Below, piece after piece: positions 40,111-48,926 of a DNA stretch of 64,000 nucleotides. This stretch comes from Fodinibacter sp963763015. Its GTDB lineage: Bacteria; Actinomycetota; Actinomycetes; Actinomycetales; Dermatophilaceae. The DNA lies in contig CAVXML010000008.1 of assembly GCA_963763015.1 (NCBI GenBank), positions 62,001 through 126,000 on the forward strand. The letters run 5' to 3'. Numbering within the stretch: the stretch's first letter is position 1; each line of letters opens with the position of its first letter. Position numbers and translations under genes: made by a program. The notes beneath the pieces were generated by a model, which ran no database searches, had not been told where the DNA came from, and saw only the letters and a list, made by a program, of their open reading frames with translations.

Positions 40111-41469
40111 ATGACCACTCCCGCCGCCCCTCAGCGGCCCCCGACCACCGGCCCCACGACGTCGGATGCCGCCGCCCTGCTGGCGTTCGACCGCGCCCAC
40201 GTGTGGCACCCCTACTCCTCCGCGCTCGCTCCCTCGGACCCGTACCTCGTCGAGTCGGCGGACGGCATCCGGCTGCGGCTGCGTGGCGCCGACGGCCGGG
40301 CACGTGAGGTGGTCGACGCGATGTCGTCGTGGTGGTGCGCGATCCACGGGTATGCCGTTCCCGAGCTCGACCGCGCGGCGCATACCCAGCTGGGGTCGAT
40401 GGCGCACGTGATGTTCGGCGGGCTCACCCACGAGCCGGCGATCGGGCTCGCCCGGCGCCTCGTCGACCTCACCCCCGACCGGCTGGAGCACGTCTTCCTC
40501 GCCGACTCGGGCTCGGTGTCGGTCGAGGTGGCGATGAAGATGGCGCTGCAGTGGCACCTGGTGTCCGGTCGGCCTCGGACCCGCTTCTTCACGATCCGCG
40601 GGGGCTACCACGGCGACACGTTCTCGCCGATGTCGGTGACCGACCCGGTGAGCGGCATGCACTCGCTGTTCCGCGGGGTGCTGCCCGAGCACGTCTTCGC
40701 ACCACGACCGCCCGGCGGCCTCGACCGCGCGCCCGACGACCCCGAGCTCGTCGCCTGGGAGCAGGAGACGCGTGCGCTGTATGCCGCCCACGCCGACGAG
40801 GTGGCCGCAGTGATCGTCGAACCGGTGCTCCAGGGCGCCGGGGGGATGCACGTCTACCACCCGCAGGTGCTCGAGGTCCTCCACGGGCTCGCCCGGGAGC
40901 ACGGGGCCCTCGTGATCCACGACGAGATCGCGACGGGCTTCCACCGCACCGGTCCGCTCTGGGCGGGTGACCGCGTGGGCTCGACCCCCGACATCCTCTG
41001 CGTCGGCAAGGCCCTGACCGGCGGCTACCTCACCCTCGCTGCGGTGCTCTGCTCGCGCGAGGTGGCGGTCGGTGTGAGCAGCGGGGACGCCGGCAGGCTG
41101 ATGCACGGTCCCACGTTCATGGCGAACCCCTTGGCCTGTGCGATCGCGTCGGCGAACCTCGACCTGCTGGCCTCGCGAGACACCGCGGCCGAGGTGGAGC
41201 GGATCGAGGGCGGTCTGCGGGCGGGGCTGGCGCGCGCGGCATCCCTGCGCTCCGTCGCGGAGGTGCGGGTGCTGGGAGCCGTCGGGGTCGTGCACCTGCG
41301 AGAGCCCGTGCGCGTGGCGGCGGTGACCGCCGCGGCCGTCGAACGGGGCGTGTGGGTGCGGCCGTTCCGGGACCTCGTCTACACGATGCCGCCCTACGTC
41401 ACCTCCGACGACGACCTGGCCCTCGTGACGTCGGGGCTGGTGGGTGCCGTGGAGGACGTGCACGGCTGA
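40111..41469 (+). CDS. bioA: Adenosylmethionine--8-amino-7-oxononanoate aminotransferase
   Basis: 452 aa class III PLP aminotransferase of biotin synthesis (KAPA to DAPA, SAM as amino donor). VWHPYSSALAPSDPYLV at the N-terminus (the WHPY motif of BioA), SSWWCAIHGYAVPELDRAA, ADSGSVSVEVAMKMALQWH, DEIATGFHRTGPLWAGD, and KALTGGYLTLAAVL with the PLP lysine. ATG 40111 is in frame and follows CACAAT. bioF follows after 100 bp. bioC, bioH and birA are not in the window, so the pimeloyl arm is encoded elsewhere. Confidence 0.97.
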   Translation: MTTPAAPQRPPTTGPTTSDAAALLAFDRAHVWHPYSSALAPSDPYLVESADGIRLRLRGADGRAREVVDAMSSWWCAIHGYAVPELDRAAHTQLGSMAHVMFGGLTHEPAIGLARRLVDLTPDRLEHVFLADSGSVSVEVAMKMALQWHLVSGRPRTRFFTIRGGYHGDTFSPMSVTDPVSGMHSLFRGVLPEHVFAPRPPGGLDRAPDDPELVAWEQETRALYAAHADEVAAVIVEPVLQGAGGMHVYHPQVLEVLHGLAREHGALVIHDEIATGFHRTGPLWAGDRVGSTPDILCVGKALTGGYLTLAAVLCSREVAVGVSSGDAGRLMHGPTFMANPLACAIASANLDLLASRDTAAEVERIEGGLRAGLARAASLRSVAEVRVLGAVGVVHLREPVRVAAVTAAAVERGVWVRPFRDLVYTMPPYVTSDDDLALVTSGLVGAVEDVHG

Positions 41470-41569
41470 GCGAGGGCCTGGCGGCGCCGGCGTCTCCCCT
41501 CGAGGCGGCCCCGCCGGCTTCACCGGAACCGCCGGGCGCGTCGGCGGACGCCGTGGCAGGATCGGCCCC

Positions 41570-42697
41570 GTGACGAGCCCTCTGGACTGGATCCGTGCCG
41601 CGGCCGCGACCCGCGACGCCGCAGGGCTGACCCGCCGCCTCACGACCACCAAGGTGGGTGACGGCCTCGACCTGGCCGGGAACGACTACCTCGGTCTGCG
41701 GACCCACCCCGCCGTGGTGGCCGGAGCGGTCGCCGCCGCCGAGACGTACGGCGCCGGCGCCGGCGCCTCGCGGCTGGTCACCGGCACGCTCGACATCCAC
41801 AACCAGCTCGAGTCGGCGCTGACCGCCCTCACCGGCGCCCCGGCCGCCCTGGTGCTCAGCAGCGGGTACGCCGCCAACCTCGCCGTCCTCACGACCCTGG
41901 CGGACGCGGGCACGCTGATCGTCAGCGACGAGCACGCCCACGCGAGCCTCATCGACGGATGCCGGCTCTCCAGGGCCGCCGTCTCGGTGTCGCGCCACAA
42001 CGACCTCGACCACGTCGCCGAGCTCCTCGGCCGTCGGGAGAGCCCGCGTGCCGTCGTCGTCGCCGAGTCGCTGTACTCGGTGCTCGGGGACGCTGCGCCG
42101 GTCGCCGACCTGGTCGCCCTGACAGCCGAGGTCGGGGCCCTGCTCGTGCTCGACGAGGCGCACGCGCTCGGTGTGCTGGGTCCCCGCGGTGGGGGGCTGC
42201 TGGCGGAGGTCGGTGCCGCGGGCGTCGAGCACGTCGTCGTCACCGCAACGCTGTCGAAGGCGCTGGCGGCGCAGGGTGGAGCTGTCCTCGCGTCCCCCGA
42301 CGTGCGCGAGCACCTCGTCAACACGGCTCGACCGTTCATCTACGACACCGGGCTGGCACCGGCGTCCGCCGGGGCAGCGCTGGCCGCCCTCCAGGTGCTC
42401 GCGGACACCCCCGACCTCCCCGGGCGCGTGCGCGCCAACGCCGCTCGACTCGCCGCCTCGTGCGGCCTCCCAGCACCCGATGGGGCCGTCATGTCGGTGC
42501 TCATGCCAGGCCCGCACGAGGCCGTGGATGCCGTCGCGCGCGCCGGGCTGCGCGGCATCCGGATCGGCTGCTTCCGGCCGCCGTCGACCCCGGACGGCAC
42601 CTCCCGGCTGCGGCTCACGGCACACGCCGACCACACCGAGCACGACCTCGACCTGGCGTGCGAGGTGCTGGCCGAGGTCACCGGCCCCCGTGGCTGA
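41570..42697 (+). CDS. bioF: 8-amino-7-oxononanoate synthase
   Basis: 375 aa alpha-oxoamine synthase joining alanine and pimeloyl-CoA/ACP to KAPA. GNDYLGLRTHPAVVAGAV, GAGASRLVTGTLDIHNQLE, SDEHAHASLIDGCRLS, DEAHALGVLGPRGGG and VTATLSKALAAQGGAVL (PLP lysine) are in family order. GTG 41570 gives the normal family N-terminus; upstream sequence is unrelated. It overlaps bioD by 8 bp. Confidence 0.97.
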   Translation: MTSPLDWIRAAAATRDAAGLTRRLTTTKVGDGLDLAGNDYLGLRTHPAVVAGAVAAAETYGAGAGASRLVTGTLDIHNQLESALTALTGAPAALVLSSGYAANLAVLTTLADAGTLIVSDEHAHASLIDGCRLSRAAVSVSRHNDLDHVAELLGRRESPRAVVVAESLYSVLGDAAPVADLVALTAEVGALLVLDEAHALGVLGPRGGGLLAEVGAAGVEHVVVTATLSKALAAQGGAVLASPDVREHLVNTARPFIYDTGLAPASAGAALAALQVLADTPDLPGRVRANAARLAASCGLPAPDGAVMSVLMPGPHEAVDAVARAGLRGIRIGCFRPPSTPDGTSRLRLTAHADHTEHDLDLACEVLAEVTGPRG

Positions 42698-43397
42698 CCC
42701 GCGCTCCCTGACCTCCGTGGTCCTCGTCACGGGCACGGGTACCGGCGTTGGCAAGACGGTCGTCACGGCGGCCCTGGCCGCGGTGGTGCGCGCACGCGGG
42801 AGCAGCGTCGCGGTCGTCAAGCCCGCTCAGACCGGGGTGTCGCCCGGTGAGGCGGGGGACGTGGACGAGGTCCGGCGCCTCGTCGGCGACGACCTGGCCA
42901 CCGCCGAGCTCGTCCGGCTGCGCGACCCGCTGGCGCCCGAGGCCGCCGCCCGTCGGGAGGGCGTGGTCCTGCCGCCGGTGTCATCGCACGCCAAGCGGAT
43001 CGGTGAGATCGCCGGCGAGTCGGAGGTGGTGTTCGTCGAAGGGTCCGGCGGGCTCCTCGTGCGCCTCGACCAGCGGGGTGGGACGTTGGCCGACCTCGGC
43101 ACCGGACTGCGCTACAAGGGCGTCGGGTGCGGGGTCGTGCTCGTGGCCAGTGCCGGCCTGGGCACGCTCAACACCGCGGCCCTGACCGCCGAGGCACTGG
43201 CCTCGCGGTCCCTGCCGCTGCTCGGGGTGGTCATCGGGTCGTGGCCCCCCGAACCGGGGCTCGCGGAGGAGTGCAACCTCGTCGACCTGCCGACCGTCAC
43301 CGGTGTCCCGCTGTGGGGCCGCATCCCCGAGGGTGCCGGCCGGATGCCGCGGGAGGAGTTCCTTGCCGCGGTGACCGAATGGTTCGACCTGGGATGA
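42690..43397 (+). CDS. bioD: Dethiobiotin synthetase
   Basis: 235 aa ATP-dependent carboxylase that closes the ureido ring of dethiobiotin. VTGTGTGVGKTVVTAAL is the P-loop, KPAQTGVSPGEAGDVDEVRRLVG and EGSGGLLVRLD the DAPA-binding parts. GTG 42690 overlaps the end of bioF. A GTG nine codons later is also possible. The stop overlaps the ATG of the phosphatase gene (ATGA), giving an unexpected translational coupling to a signalling-type enzyme. Confidence 0.96.
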   Translation: MADPRSLTSVVLVTGTGTGVGKTVVTAALAAVVRARGSSVAVVKPAQTGVSPGEAGDVDEVRRLVGDDLATAELVRLRDPLAPEAAARREGVVLPPVSSHAKRIGEIAGESEVVFVEGSGGLLVRLDQRGGTLADLGTGLRYKGVGCGVVLVASAGLGTLNTAALTAEALASRSLPLLGVVIGSWPPEPGLAEECNLVDLPTVTGVPLWGRIPEGAGRMPREEFLAAVTEWFDLG

Positions 43398-43918
43398 GCG
43401 TCGAGCACGAGCCCCGGCCCTACCGGATCACCGTCGTCTGCTGGGGGAACATCTGCAGGTCCCCGATGGCCGAGTTCCTGCTCCGCGAGGCGCTCGAGGA
43501 GGCGGGGCTCGGGGATCGGGTCGTCGTGGACTCCGCCGGCACGTCGGCCGAGGAGCTCGGCAACGGGATGCACCCGGGGACCGTCGCCGTTCTCCGGCGC
43601 AACGGGCACGTCGACTCGGGGTGGTCGCGGCACGTCGCCCGGCGGTTCGACGCGTCGGACTTCGACGACGTCGACCTGGTGCTGCCGGTCGACCACGAGC
43701 ACGCCCATCGGCTCCGGCGGCTGGCGCGCGACGAGCACGAGCGTTCGAGGATCCGGTTGTTCCGCTCGTTCGACCCCGCTGCGGTCGAGGCCGGGGAGCT
43801 CGGCATGGACGACCCGTGGTACGGCACCGACCCGGCGTACGACCAGACCTACGCCGAGGTGACGGCCGCGATCCCCGGGATCGTCGAGCACGTCCGCCGA
43901 GCCGTCGGCTCACGCTGA
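43394..43918 (+). CDS. Low molecular weight protein-tyrosine phosphatase family protein
   Basis: 174 aa. Catalytic loop CWGNICRS with Cys16 and Arg22 (C-x5-R), followed by PMAEFLLREALEEAGLGDRVVVDSAGTSA. The general-acid Asp is in MDDPWYGTDPAYDQTY (family DPYYG). It could act on phosphotyrosine proteins or be an arsenate-reductase-like relative; the DP(W)YG loop favours the phosphatase. Coupled to bioD by an ATGA overlap. A palindromic repeat follows 20 bp after the stop. Confidence 0.93.
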   Translation: MSVEHEPRPYRITVVCWGNICRSPMAEFLLREALEEAGLGDRVVVDSAGTSAEELGNGMHPGTVAVLRRNGHVDSGWSRHVARRFDASDFDDVDLVLPVDHEHAHRLRRLARDEHERSRIRLFRSFDPAAVEAGELGMDDPWYGTDPAYDQTYAEVTAAIPGIVEHVRRAVGSR

Positions 43919-43938
43919 TCCCCGACCACCCCCCGCTT

Positions 43939-44017
43939 CCCCGACTTCGTCTGTGAGGATGCCGCCGCGCGGGGCCGGAACCGGCGTGTCGCGGCACCGC
44001 CACAGACGAGGTCGGGG
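43939..44017. repeat. Large palindromic repeat, copy 2
   Basis: CCCCGACTTCGTCTGTG (43939-43955) pairs with 44001-44017 (one mismatch). Inside, GCCGG-AA-CCGGC (43974-43985) forms the apex, and GAGGATGCCGCCGCG/CGCGGC further stems. Same outer arm and GGATGCCGCCG core as copy 1 at 10496-10573. It lies behind the phosphatase gene and before purB, consistent with a terminator-like repeat, but lacks a T-run. Confidence 0.8.
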
Positions 44018-44069
44018 AGGCCGCGGGGAGGGCACCACCCGGGCTGACGTGCTCTGGGAGGATGGGCGC

Positions 44070-45521
44070 ATGGCCAGCCCTGCCGACGCGACCAGCCTCG
44101 CCGCCTCCACCTCACTCGCGGACGCGGACCCGCCGATCGCCCTCGGCGCGCTGGACGGGCGCTACCGGGGCGTCGTCGCGCCGCTCGTCGACCACCTCTC
44201 CGAGCCGGCCCTCAACCGCGCCCGACTGCACGTGGAGGTCGAGTGGCTCATCCACCTCACCGAGCGAGAGGTGGTCCCGGGCGTGCGGCGGCTCACGGCA
44301 TCCGAGCAGGAGGCGCTGCGCGAGGTCGTCCGGACGTTCGGGAGCGCCGAGATCGAGGAGCTCGCCGTCACCGAACGCGTCACCCAGCACGACGTGAAGG
44401 CCGTCGAGTACTTCCTCAGGAAGCGGCTCGCGGACATCGCGCCCGCACCCGGGGACGCCGGCCTCGCCGAGCTGATCCACTTCTGCTGCACCAGCGAGGA
44501 CGTCAACAACCTGTCCTACGCCGTGATGGTCCGGGGCGCGGTCCGGGAGGTGTGGCTGCCGCGCGCGACCGACCTCGTGGACCGGCTCGCCGCGATGGCC
44601 GCCGACCTGCGCGCGGTCCCGATGCTCGCCCACACGCACGGGCAGCCGGCGACCCCCACCACGATGGGCAAGGAGCTCGCCGTGCTCGCGTGGCGGCTCC
44701 GGCGCCAGCTCCGCCGGATCGAGGACGCGGAGTACCTCGGGAAGCTCAACGGGGCGACCGGCACGTACGGCGCGCACGTCGTGGCCCTGCCGGAGGTCGA
44801 CTGGCAGGAGGTGAGCCGCGAGTTCGTCGAGCACCTCGGCCTCTCCTGGAACCCGCTCACGACCCAGATCGAGAGCCACGACTGGCAGTCCGAGCTCTAC
44901 GCCGACGTGGCGCGGTTCAACCGGGTGCTGCACAACATGTGCACCGACGTCTGGTCCTACATCTCGATGGGCTACTTCGACCAGGTCCGCGGCCACGGCA
45001 CGGTCGGCTCCTCGACGATGCCGCACAAGGTCAACCCGATCCGCTTCGAGAACGCCGAGGCCAACCTCGAGGTCAGCAACGCGCTGCTCGACGTGCTCTC
45101 CGCGACCCTCGTGCAGAGCCGGCTCCAGCGCGACCTCACCGACTCCTCGATGCAGCGCAACATCGGGTCGGCCCTTGGCCACAGCGTGCTCGCGATCGAC
45201 AACGCGACTCGGGGCCTCGACGGGCTGGATGCCGTCCCGGCGGCGATGGCCGCCGACCTCGAGGCCAACTGGGAGGTGCTCGGCGAGCCGATCCAGTCGG
45301 CGATGCGGGCACTGGGTGCCCGTGGCGTCCCCGGGATGGAGGAGCCCTACGAACGGCTCAAGGAGCTCACCCGTGGCCGCCGGGTGGGGCGGGAGGACCT
45401 CGTGGACTTCGTCCGAGGGCTGGGCCTGCCGGCCGACGTGGAGGAGCGGCTGGCGGCCCTCACTCCCGAGGGCTACGTCGGGCTGGCGCCCGAGCTCGTC
45501 GACCACCTTCGCCGACCCTGA
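44070..45521 (+). CDS. purB: Adenylosuccinate lyase
   Basis: 483 aa of the fumarase/aspartase superfamily; acts twice in purine synthesis (SAICAR to AICAR and adenylosuccinate to AMP). ALGALDGRYRGVVAPLVDHLSE at the N-terminus, ERVTQHDVKAVEYFLR, HFCCTSEDVNNLSYAVMV, LAHTHGQPATPTTMGKE (catalytic His) and the signature GSSTMPHKVNPIRFENAEANL. ATG 44070 has GGGAGG (44056-44061) 8 nt upstream. Confidence 0.97.
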   Translation: MASPADATSLAASTSLADADPPIALGALDGRYRGVVAPLVDHLSEPALNRARLHVEVEWLIHLTEREVVPGVRRLTASEQEALREVVRTFGSAEIEELAVTERVTQHDVKAVEYFLRKRLADIAPAPGDAGLAELIHFCCTSEDVNNLSYAVMVRGAVREVWLPRATDLVDRLAAMAADLRAVPMLAHTHGQPATPTTMGKELAVLAWRLRRQLRRIEDAEYLGKLNGATGTYGAHVVALPEVDWQEVSREFVEHLGLSWNPLTTQIESHDWQSELYADVARFNRVLHNMCTDVWSYISMGYFDQVRGHGTVGSSTMPHKVNPIRFENAEANLEVSNALLDVLSATLVQSRLQRDLTDSSMQRNIGSALGHSVLAIDNATRGLDGLDAVPAAMAADLEANWEVLGEPIQSAMRALGARGVPGMEEPYERLKELTRGRRVGREDLVDFVRGLGLPADVEERLAALTPEGYVGLAPELVDHLRRP

Positions 45522-45581
45522 CCCTCATCCCCGCGAGGTGATGCGCTCCACGCGGCCCCGGAGAAGAGTCGCGTCGCAGGA

Positions 45582-45620
45582 GGCGGCACCCTCGGCTGCC
45601 GCCACGACGTCGCGAGGGTG
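45582..45620 (+). promoter_or_regulatory. Mutually exclusive hairpins before the SulP gene, one hiding the SD
   Basis: Stem A: GGCGGCA (45582-45588) with TGCCGCC (45597-45603). Stem B: CACCCTCG (45587-45594) with CGAGGGTG (45613-45620). The two share bases 45587-45588, and stem B takes up the SD sequence GAGGG just before ATG 45623. An RNA switch is possible. No ligand domain is recognised and the transcript start is unknown. Confidence 0.4.
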
Positions 45621-45622
45621 AC

Positions 45623-47332
45623 ATGGCCACAACGTCCCGGTTCCCGGTCCTGAACGGCGTTCTCCCCGTCGACCGCAAGCGCATCCCCATGGACATCGCC
45701 GCGGGCGTCACCCTCGCCGCTCTCGGCATCCCCGAGGTGATGGGGTACACCTCCATCGCGGGGATGCCGGTGATCACGGGGCTGTACACGATCCTCATCC
45801 CCATCGCGGTCTTCGCCCTGCTGGGCTCCTCGCGGCACCTCGTCGTGGGTGCCGACTCGGCGACGGCCGCGATCATGGCGGCCGGGCTCGCCGGCATGGC
45901 CGCCGTCGCCTCACCCGAGTACGTCTCGCTCGCCGGGATGCTCGCCCTCGTCACCGGCGGGTTCCTCATCCTCGCCCGGCTGCTGAAGCTGGGCTTCCTC
46001 GCGAACTTCCTCTCGCGCAGCGTGCTCGTCGGCTTCCTCACCGGAGTCGGCATCCAGGTGGCGATGGGGCAGGTGGGCGACATGCTGGGCATACCCGGAC
46101 AGTCCGGGGGGACGGTGGAGAAGTTCGTCGCGACGCTGGGGGATCTCGGACAGAGCAACGGGGCGACGATCCTCGTCAGCCTCGCGGTGATCGTCGTGAT
46201 CCTCGGGTCGAAGGCCATCTCCCCGCGTATCCCCGGTGCACTCCTCGCGGTGGTCGGCGCCATCGTGGTCAGCTGGCAGGTGGACCTGTCCGCCGACGGG
46301 GTCTCGATCCTGGGGCCGGTGCCCGGCGGCCTCCCCGACTTCGGCTTCCCCTCGGTGACCTGGTCGCAGTTCGCGGCGATGGTCGGGACCGCCGGGGCCA
46401 TCTTCATCGTCGTGCTCGCCCAGAGCGCGGCGACCTCGCGCGCCTACGCGGCGAAGTACGAGGAGCCGTTCGACGAGAACGTCGACCTCGTCGGCCTCGG
46501 GCTCGCGAACGCCAGCGCCGGCCTGTCCGGCACCTTCGTCGTCAACGGGAGCCCCACGAAGACCCAGATGGTCGACGGCGCGGGAGGCAGGAGCCAGCTC
46601 GCCAGCCTGACGACCGCGGTGATCGTGCTCGTCGTCCTGCTCTTCCTCACCAAGCCCCTGCAGTACATGCCCACCGCCGTGCTCGCCTCGGTGGTGTTCC
46701 TCATCGGCATCGAGCTGGTCGACATCCCGGGCCTGCGGAGGATCTTCGGGATGAGGCGCGACGAGTTCGTGATCGCCGTCCTGACCGGGATCCTCGTCAT
46801 CGTCGTGGGTGTCGAGCAGGCCATCGTCGTGGCGATCGTCGTGTCGGTCATCGACCACCTGCGTCGTAGCTACGCCCCGAGGGATGCCGTCCTCCTCCCG
46901 GCCGCGGACGGTCACCACCGCTCGGTGCCGGTTGCGGAGGGGGGGCAGCTGGTGCCCGGCCTCGTGGTCTACCGGTTCTCGTCCGGTCTGTACTACGCGA
47001 ACGCGAACCGCTTCAACGAGGAGATCCTGTCCCTGGTCGACGGTGCCGACCGGACAGCACCCGTGCGCACCGTCCTGCTGGAGGGCTCGGCCGTCGTCGA
47101 CGTCGACTACAGCGGCGGGCTGACCCTGAAGCAGGTGGTCAGCGAGCTGCACGACCGCGGCGCCACCCTGCTCGTCGCGCAGCTGTCGGACGACGTCCGC
47201 GCCGAGCTCGACCGCTTCGGCATCACCGACGTCATCGGGGCGGACGCGTACTTCGAGACCGTGGGCGAGGCGGTGCGTGCCCACCAGGCGTCCGAGCCCA
47301 CGTCAGGCGCTCCGACGGCGGGCCAGGTCTAG
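45623..47332 (+). CDS. SulP family anion transporter with STAS domain
   Basis: 569 aa. Membrane part (about 25-400) with GVTLAALGIPEVMGYTSIAGMPVITGLYTILIP, the SulP signature, and FVVNGSPTKTQMVDGAGGRSQLASLTTA. Cytoplasmic STAS domain about 440-555 (VYRFSSGLYYANANRFNEEIL...VLLEGSAVVDVDYSGGLTLKQVVSELHDRGATLLVA). SulP members carry sulfate, bicarbonate, or dicarboxylates. The anion here is not determined. A possible SD-masking hairpin precedes it. Confidence 0.93.
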   Translation: MATTSRFPVLNGVLPVDRKRIPMDIAAGVTLAALGIPEVMGYTSIAGMPVITGLYTILIPIAVFALLGSSRHLVVGADSATAAIMAAGLAGMAAVASPEYVSLAGMLALVTGGFLILARLLKLGFLANFLSRSVLVGFLTGVGIQVAMGQVGDMLGIPGQSGGTVEKFVATLGDLGQSNGATILVSLAVIVVILGSKAISPRIPGALLAVVGAIVVSWQVDLSADGVSILGPVPGGLPDFGFPSVTWSQFAAMVGTAGAIFIVVLAQSAATSRAYAAKYEEPFDENVDLVGLGLANASAGLSGTFVVNGSPTKTQMVDGAGGRSQLASLTTAVIVLVVLLFLTKPLQYMPTAVLASVVFLIGIELVDIPGLRRIFGMRRDEFVIAVLTGILVIVVGVEQAIVVAIVVSVIDHLRRSYAPRDAVLLPAADGHHRSVPVAEGGQLVPGLVVYRFSSGLYYANANRFNEEILSLVDGADRTAPVRTVLLEGSAVVDVDYSGGLTLKQVVSELHDRGATLLVAQLSDDVRAELDRFGITDVIGADAYFETVGEAVRAHQASEPTSGAPTAGQV

Positions 47333-47343
47333 CGGCCGGCGGG

Positions 47344-47979
47344 TCAGATCGTGACCTCGCCACGAGGGGTCTCGAAGGTCACGGCCATCAGGCCCGGGGT
47401 GCCGTGGGGCGACACGAACTCGAAGTCGATGACCGAGGACGTGGAGTCGGCGGGGAGGCCGAGCCACTCGCGCACCCGCTCCGGGTCACCGGCGATCTGG
47501 ATCGAGTCGATGGTGACGTCGGTGTGGGCGTCGTCGGAGGGGTGGGGCACCCCCTCCTCCCACTGGATGAAGAACGGCAGCTGGGGATCGGCCTGGAGCC
47601 CCCTGACGCCCAGCTGCTTCCACCGGAGCTCGACGCCGTCCGGCCGGTGCCGGTTGCCGAGCACCGCCTCGCGGCCGAGACGCTTCTCCTGCTCGGTGAT
47701 GTCGTCGACCTGGACCACCCAGCCCAGCCACCCGCCGCCGCACTCGGACCGTGCCCGGACGACCTGGCCGAAGGGGGCCTTGTCGCTGGCCGGGTGGTCG
47801 AGCACCTCGACGACCTCGACGTACCGCTCGTGGGCGAGCGGCAGGATGATGTTGCGTGTCCCGAAGCGCGGGTGCACCCCCCCGTCGACCGGCTCGACAC
47901 CGATCTGCTCGGCGAGGCGCTGAGCCGTGGCCCGCAGACCGTCATGCTCTGCCGCGTAGACGACGTGGTCAACTCGCAT
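47344..47979 (-). CDS. VOC superfamily protein with glyoxalase-like domain
   Basis: 211 aa. VDHVVYAAEHDGLRATAQRLAEQIGVEPVDGGVHPRFGTRNIILPLAHERYVEVVEVLDHP resembles the PF13468-type glyoxalase-like domain of actinobacterial proteins. A second module ends FVSPHGTPGLMAVTFETPRGE. Starts: ATG 47979 (MRVDHV) fits; ATG three codons earlier is possible. Convergent with SulP (11 bp). Function unknown. Confidence 0.88.
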   Translation of the reverse strand: MRVDHVVYAAEHDGLRATAQRLAEQIGVEPVDGGVHPRFGTRNIILPLAHERYVEVVEVLDHPASDKAPFGQVVRARSECGGGWLGWVVQVDDITEQEKRLGREAVLGNRHRPDGVELRWKQLGVRGLQADPQLPFFIQWEEGVPHPSDDAHTDVTIDSIQIAGDPERVREWLGLPADSTSSVIDFEFVSPHGTPGLMAVTFETPRGEVTI

Positions 47980-48033
47980 GCCGATCATCGTCGCACACGC
48001 CCGAGGGTGCTCCTGACACGCCCCGGCAGGCGC

Positions 48034-48837
48034 TCAGGAGCGCTGGCGGACCGCCTCGTACACGACCACCGCCGCCGCCGCCGCGGCGTTGAGGGAGTTG
48101 ACCCTGCCCACCATGGGGATGCGCACACGCTCCTCGGCCGCCTCGAGCGCGAGGGCGCTGAGGCCCTCCTTCTCGGTGCCGATCGCCACGGCGACCGGTC
48201 CCCGGTAGTCGACGGCGGTGTGGGACGTCGCGGTGTCCGGTGTCGTGGCGACGAGCCGGATGCCGGTGCGCCGCAGCCAGCCCAGCACCTCCTCCGTCGT
48301 GGCCGAGGCGACCGGAACCGAGAACACGGTCCCCTTGCTGGACCGGACGACGTTGGGGTTGCCCCAGTCGGTCTCGGGGTCGGCGGCGACGACAGCGGCC
48401 ACGCCTGCGGCATCCGCGGTGCGGAGCATGGCGCCGAGGTTGCCGGGCTTCTCGATGCCCTCGCAGACGAGCACCAGCGGGTCCGGTGGCAGGAGGAGGT
48501 CATCGAGGGCGACGCCGGCAACCGGCACGACCGCGAGGAACCCGTCGGGCCCCTCACGGTAGGCGACCTTCTCGAACGCGGTTCTGCTCAGCCGCATCGT
48601 GGTGGCGCCCAGGGCGCGGGCCCGCTCGACCAGCGCACCCTGTCCCGCCGGGTCGAGCATGAGCTCGGGACAGTGGAGCACCGACTCGGGCACCACCCCG
48701 GCGTCGAGGGCCAGGGACAGCTCCTCGTAGCCGTCGACCACGGTGACTCCGCGCTGCTCACGCACCCGTCGCCGCCGGAGCGCGAGCACGCCCCTGAGAC
48801 GGGGGTTCGACGTCGACGTCACGTGCAGCTCGGCCAT
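48034..48837 (-). CDS. SpoU/TrmH family RNA 2'-O-methyltransferase
   Basis: 267 aa. Three SPOUT motifs: KPGNLGAMLRTADAAGVAAVV (motif 1), VAIGTEKEGLS (motif 2), RIPMVGRVNSLNAAAAAAVVVYE (motif 3, knot). N-terminal RNA-binding substrate domain TSTSNPRLRGVLALRRRRVREQRGVTVVDGYEELSLALDAG as in TsnR/RlmB-like proteins. Methylates a ribose in rRNA or tRNA with SAM; target unknown. ATG 48837 (MAELHV) is preferred over an ATG 16 codons upstream. Confidence 0.93.
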   Translation of the reverse strand: MAELHVTSTSNPRLRGVLALRRRRVREQRGVTVVDGYEELSLALDAGVVPESVLHCPELMLDPAGQGALVERARALGATTMRLSRTAFEKVAYREGPDGFLAVVPVAGVALDDLLLPPDPLVLVCEGIEKPGNLGAMLRTADAAGVAAVVAADPETDWGNPNVVRSSKGTVFSVPVASATTEEVLGWLRRTGIRLVATTPDTATSHTAVDYRGPVAVAIGTEKEGLSALALEAAEERVRIPMVGRVNSLNAAAAAAVVVYEAVRQRS

Positions 48838-48914
48838 GGCGGGCCCAGCATCGCACGCGGGTCCCTCGGCGAACCGCCCTGCCACGCGGAGCCGTCGAGG
48901 CGGTTCGGGTGCGG

Positions 48915-48920
48915 TAGAAA
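48915..48920 (+). promoter_or_regulatory. Leaderless-type -10 box of the first PAP2 gene
   Basis: TAGAAA, 6 nt before ATG 48927; weaker match to TANNNT at the last base. Confidence 0.35.
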
Positions 48921-48926
48921 GTCGGG

